From contig VBGU01000049.1 in NCBI GenBank assembly GCA_005881085.1, positions 1 through 12,540 of the forward strand: DNA of 12,540 nucleotides, read 5' to 3'. The position numbers and the translations under genes are program-made. The notes below the pieces were generated by a model. It was given only the letters and a program-made list of their open reading frames with translations. It searched no databases and was not told the DNA's origin. This DNA is from Chloroflexota bacterium (GTDB lineage Bacteria; Chloroflexota; Limnocylindria; P2-11E). This document shows positions 1-6,355 of this stretch, one piece after another (positions within the stretch are counted from its first letter, which is position 1; every line of letters starts with the position of its first letter).

Positions 1-1
1 C

Positions 2-634
2 GGGGCGGGGAACGCCTCGCGCGCTGTCGATATGGCGCGGACGGCGACAACGGTCGACCCGGGTCGTGCCGTGTACTGGAACGACCTCGGCCGATCGTTG
101 GAGCTCGTCCCGGATCTCGCGGCCGCGCGGGGCGCGTACCGGCAGGCGACGTCGCGATCACCGTACACGCCGGCGTTCTGGTGGAACCTCGCCCGTATGG
201 AGCAGGAGTTCGCGAAACAGAACGAGCCCGGTGCGCGCGACGCCGCCTATGACGCGATGCGCCGCGCGATCGCGGCCGATCCGCAGAATCCGGACACGTT
301 CGATCGCTTCGCAAAGATGCAGCTCGCGCTCGGCGACTACACGGGCGCGATCGAGAGCGAGCAGCAGGCCATCGGACTCTTCCCGACGATCCCGGGTTAT
401 TACTCGGTCGCGTCCGAAGCGGCGCGCGAGCTTCGCGATACGGATTCGGCGATCGACTTTCTTCGCCGCGGTGTCGCCGCGCTGAACTCGAACGACCTCC
501 GCATCACGCTCGTGCGCCGTCTCATCGAAGCAAATCGTCTGGCCGAGGCGCGTCAGGTCATCCGTGATGTCTTGGCGACGGATGCGACGAACGCCGCCGC
601 CCTCGACCTTCAAAAGCAGATCGGGGCGCAGTAG
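2..634 (+). CDS. Tetratricopeptide-repeat protein, C-terminal part (5' end outside window)
   Basis: The reading frame is open from base 2 to the TAG at 632-634, giving 210 visible residues. The first ATG (base 32) lies inside the open frame and is not convincing as the true start, so the gene is probably cut by the window edge. The visible part is made of about five 34-residue helical-hairpin repeats with TPR spacing, for example the AVYWNDLGRSLE, AFWWNLARMEQEF and YTGAIESEQQAIGLFP segments. Such repeats bind partner proteins. TPR tails of this kind are common at the C-terminus of O-antigen ligase/Wzy-like membrane proteins, and glycosyltransferase genes lie 7 kb downstream, but no membrane segment is visible here. 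The ligase idea is an inference. It ends 153 bp before the kinase gene and has no visible terminator. Confidence 0.8.
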   Translation, partial: GAGNASRAVDMARTATTVDPGRAVYWNDLGRSLELVPDLAAARGAYRQATSRSPYTPAFWWNLARMEQEFAKQNEPGARDAAYDAMRRAIAADPQNPDTFDRFAKMQLALGDYTGAIESEQQAIGLFPTIPGYYSVASEAARELRDTDSAIDFLRRGVAALNSNDLRITLVRRLIEANRLAEARQVIRDVLATDATNAAALDLQKQIGAQ

Positions 635-706
635 GCCGCCATTCTGGGCGCTTTCTGCACTCAGGTGTGGCGCATCGCGTACACCGGCTTTACCGGAGCA
701 CGACAT

Positions 707-718
707 TCAGTTAACTGA
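707..718. promoter_or_regulatory. 12-bp perfect palindrome in the gap upstream of the kinase gene
   Basis: TCAGTTAACTGA is a perfect 12-bp inverted repeat in the 153-bp gap (635-787) between the TPR gene and the kinase gene. It is AT-rich compared with its surroundings and lies 69 bp upstream of the kinase start, a plausible place for an operator or promoter region. A weak -35-like TTTACC lies at 689-694, but no convincing -10 box is paired with it. A palindrome this short can arise by chance. I see no RNA gene and no good terminator in the rest of the gap. Confidence 0.3.
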
Positions 719-777
719 TACAGCCCTGTTTCCGATGGCGTCTCGTCACCCGGGCAGATTTGTGCCTAGCGATACAC

Positions 778-783
778 GGAGGG
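778..783 (+). promoter_or_regulatory. Ribosome binding site of the hybrid kinase
   Basis: GGAGGG lies 4 nt before the ATG at 788. It is the clearest Shine-Dalgarno site in the window and fixes the start of the hybrid kinase, the first gene of the signalling operon. The same hexamer at a similar short spacing precedes the TTG start of the next gene. Confidence 0.7.
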
Positions 784-787
784 ACGG

Positions 788-2995
788 ATGAACGGGGCGG
801 AGCTTGTCCGACTCATTACGAACGCGCTCTTCCTTGTGGTCTTCGTGGGCGCTCTGCGCACAGCTCTGCGCGAGCGTTCGCGAACGAGCGTCGACGCGAC
901 CATCCTGTTCGGCGCCCTCGCCTTCGTCATCGCGCAGAGTCAGATCGCCGCACTCCTCGGGACGCAGCTGCCCGCGGCTCTCGGGCTCGTCTCGGCGGTC
1001 CTATTGCTTGCGCTTCCGTACCTGCAGCTTCGGCTGGTTGACGACTTCGCAGGCGTCCGTCCGCTCCTGCTCCGCGTCTGTCTCGGCGGCTTCGTCGCGG
1101 GCCTGGCGGCTGTCGTTGTCGGTCTACTGCAGCTCGTCGTCCTCCCCGCGGCTCTCCCGGTCATCGTCGTCGGGGCGCTCGTCTACTTCGTCGGCTTCTG
1201 CGCCTATGCGGGTTTCGTTCTCATACGCGAGGCGCGCCTGGCGAAGGGCGTCGCTCGGAACCGCATGGCCGCGGCAGCCACCGGCGCGATCGCGCTCAGC
1301 CTGACGCTCATCGCCGCCCTCACCTCGACGATCGTCGGACCGGCGGCGAGCAGCGTGGCTTCGATGGTCCTGAGTCTCTGCTCCGCGTTGGCGTATCTCG
1401 TCGCGTTCGCACCGCCGGTCCTCCTGAAGCGCGCATGGCGAGAGCCCGCCCTCCGCTCGTTTCTGACGCGCGCCGCCGCGATCTCGCCCCACGATCCTCC
1501 CCAGACGCTCCTCCGCGGGCTCGAGGTCGCGATCGCGAGAGCCGCGCCGGGGCAGTCGGCCCGGATCGGCCTTGTCGATGAGACGACCGGAGCGCTCACG
1601 ATCGGTAACGACGAAGACCTCCTCGCGTCCGCCGAGATCATGGCCGGCGTTTACGACACTCAGACGCCACGGTTCGTGCGCACCGCGGCCGGCGCGACGC
1701 TCGCAGCGCCGATCACGGGCCGGGGTCGACGCATCGGCGTGCTCGCGGTCATGGGAAGGCGCGCGCCGCTCTTCGCGACCGACGACCTCGACCTCGTCCA
1801 GCTTCTCGCCGAGCAGGCCGCGATCGTTCTCGACGGTGCACGGTTGTACGGGGACCTCGCCTCAGCGAACAGCGAGCTGAGCCAAGCCACCCGCGTGAAG
1901 TCCGAGTTCCTCGCGAACATGAGCCACGAGCTGCGCACTCCGCTGAACGCGATCCTCGGGTTCTCCGGGCTCCTGTCGGAACAGGCCTCGGGAGCGATGA
2001 ACGATAAGCAGAAGCGCTTCCTCCGAAACATCCACGAAGCCGGGGAGCATCTCCTCGAGCTCATCAACGACGTGCTCGATCTCTCACGGGTCGAAGCGGG
2101 CAAGCTCGAGCTCCGACCCGAGGTTCTCACCCTCGACGTGCTCCTTGAGCCGGTCACCGCCGCGGGCCGGGCCGCAGGCCAGGCGAAGGGGGTGCTCTAC
2201 ACGACCGAGGCGCCCGATGCGGTGCCGATCTTCCTCGATCCGACCCGTGTGCGACAGATCCTCTTCAACCTCGTCTCGAACGCCGTGAAGTTCACGTCCG
2301 GCGGCGGTCATGTCACGTTGCGCGCGCTAATCGAAGGACGCGAGCTCCGGTTTGAGGTCGCCGACACGGGTGTCGGCATCCCCGAAGCGGCCCGCGAGCG
2401 GATGTTCGGGGTGTTCGAGCGTTTTCACGAGGGTCGCACCGAGGCAACCGGAACGGGGCTCGGTCTCGCCTTGACGAAGCGTCTCGTCGAGCAAATGAAC
2501 GGCTCCATCAGCTTCGAGAGCGAAGAGGGCAAGGGGACAACGTTCAGCGTCGGTCTGCCCGATGTCGTCGCCGAGCAGGTCACCGGCGAACGCATCCTCG
2601 TGGTCGACGACGAGCGGCACGACGCGGATCTCATCGTCGCGGTCGCTTCATCGGTGGACCTGCGCGCCGAGATCGTGCGGGGTCTGGCCGGCACCGAGGA
2701 CGCGCTCTCGCGTGGACGTCCGCTCGGAGTGGTCCTTGACCTGCGTCTCCCGGATGGCCGCGGCGAGCAGTTCCTCGGACGCCTCAAGACCGATCCCGCG
2801 TTCGCGGACGTTCCGGTGATCGTCGTGACCGTCGAGGCGGAGCCGGCGACCGCCCTGGCCCTCGGCGCCGACGACTACCTCACGAAGCCGATCGATCGCG
2901 TTCGGCTTGAGAGCTGGCTGCGCCGTGTGGCGCAGCGAAGGGTCGAGCAGACCCAGGCCAAACCGCGGAGGGAACTTGCGCATTCTCCTCGTTGA
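788..2995 (+). CDS. Hybrid sensor histidine kinase: 7TM-GAF-HisKA-HATPase-REC
   Basis: 735 residues, starting at ATG 788 behind a strong GGAGGG. Seven hydrophobic helices span about residues 9-27, 37-58, 61-81, 93-119, 122-146, 159-183 and 192-213, followed by a GAF-like region (about 240-352). The HisKA H-box SHELRTP carries the phospho-accepting His380. The HATPase domain has N498 (N-box), DTGVGIP at 526-532 (G1) and GTGLGLAL at 555-562 (G2), so the kinase core looks intact. A C-terminal receiver (about 602-722) has D607/D608, phospho-acceptor D651 and K700, also intact. No PAS, HAMP or HPt domain is seen. The 7TM part probably senses a membrane or external cue, ligand unknown. The gene heads an operon: its last 20 nt overlap the next receiver gene, and the following genes act on c-di-GMP. 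No DNA-binding regulator is present, so output is probably through c-di-GMP. Confidence 0.93.
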   Translation: MNGAELVRLITNALFLVVFVGALRTALRERSRTSVDATILFGALAFVIAQSQIAALLGTQLPAALGLVSAVLLLALPYLQLRLVDDFAGVRPLLLRVCLGGFVAGLAAVVVGLLQLVVLPAALPVIVVGALVYFVGFCAYAGFVLIREARLAKGVARNRMAAAATGAIALSLTLIAALTSTIVGPAASSVASMVLSLCSALAYLVAFAPPVLLKRAWREPALRSFLTRAAAISPHDPPQTLLRGLEVAIARAAPGQSARIGLVDETTGALTIGNDEDLLASAEIMAGVYDTQTPRFVRTAAGATLAAPITGRGRRIGVLAVMGRRAPLFATDDLDLVQLLAEQAAIVLDGARLYGDLASANSELSQATRVKSEFLANMSHELRTPLNAILGFSGLLSEQASGAMNDKQKRFLRNIHEAGEHLLELINDVLDLSRVEAGKLELRPEVLTLDVLLEPVTAAGRAAGQAKGVLYTTEAPDAVPIFLDPTRVRQILFNLVSNAVKFTSGGGHVTLRALIEGRELRFEVADTGVGIPEAARERMFGVFERFHEGRTEATGTGLGLALTKRLVEQMNGSISFESEEGKGTTFSVGLPDVVAEQVTGERILVVDDERHDADLIVAVASSVDLRAEIVRGLAGTEDALSRGRPLGVVLDLRLPDGRGEQFLGRLKTDPAFADVPVIVVTVEAEPATALALGADDYLTKPIDRVRLESWLRRVAQRRVEQTQAKPRRELAHSPR
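2967..2972 (+). promoter_or_regulatory. Ribosome binding site deciding the TTG start of the receiver protein
   Basis: GGAGGG lies 3 nt before TTG 2976, inside the 3' end of the kinase gene. It supports TTG as the start of the receiver protein rather than the upstream in-frame GTG at 2907, which would add 23 residues with no receiver character. Confidence 0.6.
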
Positions 2996-3341
2996 AGACG
3001 ACCAGATGAACGTCGAGCTCTTCGAGTCAGCGTTGGAGACCGATGGCCACGAGGTCGTGACCGAGCGGGACGGAGTGGCGGGCGAGCAGCGCGCTTCTGA
3101 AGAGTTCGACGTGGTCCTCCTCGACATACAGCTGCCGAAGAAGGACGGGCTCCAGGTTTGCCGAAGCCTGCGCGCGCGCGGGCTGCGCGTTCCGATCGTT
3201 GCGCTCAGCGCTTCCGTCTTGCCGGAGGAGGTCGAGCGCACCAAGGCAGCCGGTTTCGACGCCTTCCTTTCGAAGCCGATCTCTCCGCGGGAACTGCGTG
3301 ACGCTGTGCGACGATTGGCGGAGCCACGGACGGCGGCGTGA
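2976..3341 (+). CDS. Stand-alone receiver (DivK/CheY-like response regulator)
   Basis: 121 residues from TTG 2976. The chosen start puts RILLVEDD at the very N-terminus, as usual for single-domain receivers, and follows a GGAGGG site. The longer frame from GTG 2907 only adds sequence lying over the kinase gene. All receiver residues are present: acidic pair D8/D9, phospho-acceptor D50 in VVLLDIQLP, S78 at the Thr/Ser position and K100 in LSKP. There is no output domain, so it works by protein contact or as a phosphate relay or sink, most likely with the upstream kinase. It overlaps the kinase gene by 20 nt, and the next gene begins at its stop codon, which suggests translational coupling. Confidence 0.88.
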   Translation: MRILLVEDDQMNVELFESALETDGHEVVTERDGVAGEQRASEEFDVVLLDIQLPKKDGLQVCRSLRARGLRVPIVALSASVLPEEVERTKAAGFDAFLSKPISPRELRDAVRRLAEPRTAA

Positions 3342-4351
3342 TGACGAACCAGATCGCACCGATCGGGCGGCCGAAGGTCCTCGTCGTGGACGATGTGGCG
3401 GCGAACCGCGAGCTCCTCCAGGGCCACCTCGACGATCTCGGGTACGAGGTGCGCGAGGCGCGCGACGGGATCGAGGCGCTGGAGGCTGTCGCGGCGGAGG
3501 AGCCGGACCTCATCCTGCTCGACATCGATATGCCCCGCCTCGATGGGATCGCGGTGTGCGAGCAGCTCAAGGCGCACCCGATACGCCGCCTGATCCCGAT
3601 CGTCATCCTCACCGCATCGAACGATCGCGGCACGAAGCTCCGCGGCATCGCGGCAGGCGCCGATGATTACCTGAGCAAGCCGTTCGATTCCAAGGAGCTC
3701 CTCATCCGCACGAAGGTGCTCCTCCGACAGCGCGCGCTGAACCAGCGGCTCGACGCCACGGAGGGCGTGCTGTTCGCGCTCGCTCGCGCGGTCGAGGCGC
3801 GGGACCGCCATACGATCCATCACGCCGAGCGCGTCGGCCGGTACGCGGAAGCGATGGGTGCGGCTCAGGGTCTCTCGCACGAGGACGGCGAGCTCCTCTA
3901 TCACGGAGGCGTGCTCCACGACCTCGGCAAGATCGCGATACCCGACGCGATACTCCTGAAGCCGGGTCCGCTCACCGCGGCTGAGTTCGGCACGATGCGC
4001 CAGCACTCGATCGAAGGCGAGCGCATCTGTCTCTCGCTGCGAAGTGTCGCGCACTACCTTCCGATCATCCGACACCACCACGAACGCGTGGACGGCACCG
4101 GATACCCCGACCATCTCGCGGGCTCGGACATCCCGATCGGAGCGCGCATCACCGCGATCGCCGACGGGTGGGACGCTATGGTGAGCGACCGTCCCTATCG
4201 CGCGGGGCTCGACGAGGACGAGGCCCTCCGCAGACTGCGCCAGGGCGCCGGCACGCAGTGGGACGCCGGTCTCGTGCGGGTATTCGTCGACCTCCTGGAC
4301 GGCGGCCTGACGCGACGCGTGACCGATTCGCAGCTCGCGGCCATCGCGTGA
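3341..4351 (+). CDS. Response regulator with HD-GYP domain (c-di-GMP phosphodiesterase)
   Basis: 336 residues from ATG 3341, in a TGATG overlap with the previous stop. GTG 3338 (GTGA overlap) is an equally possible start that adds one residue. The receiver (about 11-128) has D17/D18, phospho-acceptor D61, T91 and K113. The HD-GYP domain (about 143-325) has the metal-binding H193-D194 with K197, H222, the HHHE at 245-248 and the GYP motif at 254-256, followed by D275 and D278. All signature residues are therefore present and hydrolysis of c-di-GMP to pGpG/GMP is expected. Phosphorylation of D61 by the upstream kinase would control the activity. It is RpfG-like in layout. The last 4 nt overlap the EAL-protease gene, so a c-di-GMP hydrolase and a likely c-di-GMP receptor are made together. 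Confidence 0.94.
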   Translation: MTNQIAPIGRPKVLVVDDVAANRELLQGHLDDLGYEVREARDGIEALEAVAAEEPDLILLDIDMPRLDGIAVCEQLKAHPIRRLIPIVILTASNDRGTKLRGIAAGADDYLSKPFDSKELLIRTKVLLRQRALNQRLDATEGVLFALARAVEARDRHTIHHAERVGRYAEAMGAAQGLSHEDGELLYHGGVLHDLGKIAIPDAILLKPGPLTAAEFGTMRQHSIEGERICLSLRSVAHYLPIIRHHHERVDGTGYPDHLAGSDIPIGARITAIADGWDAMVSDRPYRAGLDEDEALRRLRQGAGTQWDAGLVRVFVDLLDGGLTRRVTDSQLAAIA

Positions 4352-6306
4352 AGCGGACGCCGTCGCGCGCCGTTGTCGAGCGGCTCGCTCGCAGAGATAC
4401 GCGAGGCGGCGGGCGACCTCGTAAGCCGACCAGCCTGGCGATTCGCGACGGCGAGCTCGCGGCCGCGCTGTCGCGCAACGAGCTCGTCCTCCACTACCAG
4501 CCGATCGTCGACCTGCGGAGCGGCGAATGCCGCCGCGTGGAGGCGCTGCTGCGCTGGCGCCACCCGCGGCTCGGGCTTCTCGAGCCGGGCGACTTCCTCC
4601 CTGTCGCGTCGGCGTTCATCGACCAGATCGGCGTGTGGGTCGTCCGGGCCGCGGCCGCTCAGTGGACCGAATGGCGTGCGCAGGGCCCGGGGCTGGGCAT
4701 CGGCATCAACATCTCCGGGCCTGAGCTCGCGCACGTGGACGCGGTTCTCGAAGCGCTCGCTCCCTTCGGGTCCGGAACCGTCACCTTCGAGCTCAGCCCG
4801 GAGACGTTCGCTACCGCTGCTCTGCGTCCCGCGATCACGCGCCTGGTCGCCGCGGGCGCGCGCATCGCGCTCGATGGCGTCGGGATCGCGGACGCGCCGG
4901 GCAGGACGCTCGCGGCGCAGCTCGACGAGCTCAAGATCTCGCGGGCTCTCGTCCGACGGGCGACCGAAGACCCCCGTGCTCTCGCGGACATGCGCTCGCT
5001 GGTCGAGCTCGCACGCGACTATCGACTCGTCTCGGTCGCGGTCGGCATCGAGGATCGCAAGACGCGCGAGCTCGCGCTGTCGCTCGGTTGCGAGCTCGCC
5101 CAGGGCTACTTCGTCAGCCGTCCGCTCGTCCCCGACCGGCTCGGGCCTTGGCGCCGTTGGGCGGCGGGTGTAGCGCTCACCGGGTCTCTCGCGCTCACGA
5201 CCTTCGCCGCGTTTGGAAAAGCCGCGGCGAGCGGCGGCGGTCAGCAAACGCCGGCGCTCGTCAAGGGCGTTCTCCAGACGGCGTGCTCGGTCGACCTTCC
5301 AAACGTGACAGCACGAACCGGGATCGACCTGGGGTGCCAGCGAACCGATCGCGCCGACCTGTACGTGGAGGAGTCGGTCGCTCCCGCCGTTCGCGATGCG
5401 CTCGCGAGCGCGGTCGAGCGCGATATGGCGACGCTCGAACAGGACCTCGGCCACACGTTCGCGAGCCGTCCCGCGGTCTACGTGTTCGCGACGCGCAACA
5501 GCTTCGCCTTCGGACTGCAGGAGATCTTTGGCGTCCGCGGACCGGATGCCTGCCTTCTCGCAGCGGCGAATGGCGGGATCACGCTGCCGCGCCAGGGCGC
5601 GATCGTGATCAACCTGCAGAACGTGCCAAGTGACAAGGACTTCGGGATCGTCCGGCACGAGCTCACGCATGCGCTCGTTCACGAAGTCGTCGGTGTGAAC
5701 GCGTCGCTCCCGGCATGGTTCGACGAGGGACTGGCCACGCTGATGGAACGCGACGGCGGCGCGACGACCGGTGCCCGCGGCAGCGCGGTCGCGCTCGGCA
5801 TCCTGAGCGAGGGGAAGACCACGCTCGCCGACCTCGATCAGCAGACGCAGTGGGCCCAGCGCAACGCGTCGCTCGATGGGCAGGCGTATTCGGTCGCGGC
5901 CGAGGCCGTGCGTCATCTCGAGCTCCGCGTGACACACGACGGCCTCATTCGGATGCTTGACGCGATCGGCGGCGGTTCCACGTTCGCCCAGGCGTACCTC
6001 GCCGAAGCCGGCGAGACCATCGCCGACTTCACGCACGCGTTCCCCTCGCGCCTCGCGGCGGAGTCGGAGGCGCGGATCGTCCAGACGGCGCGTCCCGACG
6101 GCGTGCTCTGGACGCTTGCGGGGTTCACTCCGAACAGCGTCGTGACCGTCGCGATCAACGGCGCTGGTTACCACCTCGAGTACGAGGTCCGCACCGACAA
6201 GTACGGGATGCATCAGGGAAGCTTCGGCGGCACCGCTCCGAAGGGCGAATACACGATCAGCGCGAGCCGCGGGGGGACGAGCGCCGTCACGACCGTCCGA
6301 ACCTAG
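4348..6306 (+). CDS. Fusion protein: degenerate EAL domain - transmembrane/signal helix - HExxH metallopeptidase
   Basis: 652 residues from GTG 4348 (GTGA overlap with the HD-GYP stop). Frame upstream of this only shadows that gene. A basic N-terminus (1-30) precedes an EAL domain (about 33-265) that keeps E65, N121, E148, D176, K196 and Q252. The second Asp of the DDFG motif is G177, and the general-base Glu of AEGVE is V232, so hydrolysis is unlikely and c-di-GMP sensing more likely. A hydrophobic helix (about 271-289) after R269-R270 predicts EAL inside and the rest outside; KAAAS after it could be a signal-peptidase site. The outer part has C313 and C330 (possible disulfide), a gluzincin zinc site H437-E438-x-x-H441 with E460 in WFDEGLA, and a beta-rich, perhaps Ig-like, C-terminus (575-652). 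No ATG, GTG or TTG lies just before the helix, so a separate peptidase gene is unlikely. The peptidase substrate is unknown. Confidence 0.88.
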   Translation: MKRTPSRAVVERLARRDTRGGGRPRKPTSLAIRDGELAAALSRNELVLHYQPIVDLRSGECRRVEALLRWRHPRLGLLEPGDFLPVASAFIDQIGVWVVRAAAAQWTEWRAQGPGLGIGINISGPELAHVDAVLEALAPFGSGTVTFELSPETFATAALRPAITRLVAAGARIALDGVGIADAPGRTLAAQLDELKISRALVRRATEDPRALADMRSLVELARDYRLVSVAVGIEDRKTRELALSLGCELAQGYFVSRPLVPDRLGPWRRWAAGVALTGSLALTTFAAFGKAAASGGGQQTPALVKGVLQTACSVDLPNVTARTGIDLGCQRTDRADLYVEESVAPAVRDALASAVERDMATLEQDLGHTFASRPAVYVFATRNSFAFGLQEIFGVRGPDACLLAAANGGITLPRQGAIVINLQNVPSDKDFGIVRHELTHALVHEVVGVNASLPAWFDEGLATLMERDGGATTGARGSAVALGILSEGKTTLADLDQQTQWAQRNASLDGQAYSVAAEAVRHLELRVTHDGLIRMLDAIGGGSTFAQAYLAEAGETIADFTHAFPSRLAAESEARIVQTARPDGVLWTLAGFTPNSVVTVAINGAGYHLEYEVRTDKYGMHQGSFGGTAPKGEYTISASRGGTSAVTTVRT

Positions 6307-6330
6307 GCCGTCGCGGCCCCGCGCAGGGCC
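6306..6330 (+). terminator. Two overlapping GC-rich hairpins after the EAL-protease stop
   Basis: GGCCG (6306-6310) can pair with CGGCC (6314-6318) over a 3-nt loop, and GGCCC (6315-6319) with GGGCC (6326-6330) over a 6-nt loop. The two hairpins share bases and exclude each other. They sit between the signalling operon and the methyltransferase gene, where a terminator would be expected, but no T-run follows. In DNA this GC-rich such short stems also arise by chance. Confidence 0.25.
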
Positions 6331-6341
6331 CGCTCCATCGT

Positions 6342-6347
6342 TACTCT
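6342..6347 (+). promoter_or_regulatory. Possible -10 box for a leaderless methyltransferase transcript
   Basis: TACTCT fits the TANNNT form of a -10 element and ends 8 nt before the ATG at 6356, so transcription would start at or next to the start codon. No Shine-Dalgarno sequence precedes this ATG, which fits a leaderless mRNA. No -35 box is visible at the right distance. A six-base match alone is weak evidence. Confidence 0.3.
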
Positions 6348-6355
6348 TCGGCCAC

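Noticed and set aside
635..700. Possible terminator after the TPR gene (CCGG-CTTTA-CCGG at about 685-697)
   Set aside because: The stem is only 4 bp and no T-run follows.
2648..4114. Minus-strand open frame of 488 codons opposite the receiver and HD-GYP genes
   Set aside because: No recognisable domain; it mirrors the codon pattern of the well-supported + strand genes.
4168..4347. Upstream extension of the EAL-protease frame to ATG 4168
   Set aside because: It would overlap the HD-GYP gene by 184 nt and adds only Arg/Gly-rich shadow sequence. GTG 4348 gives a GTGA overlap like other junctions in the window.
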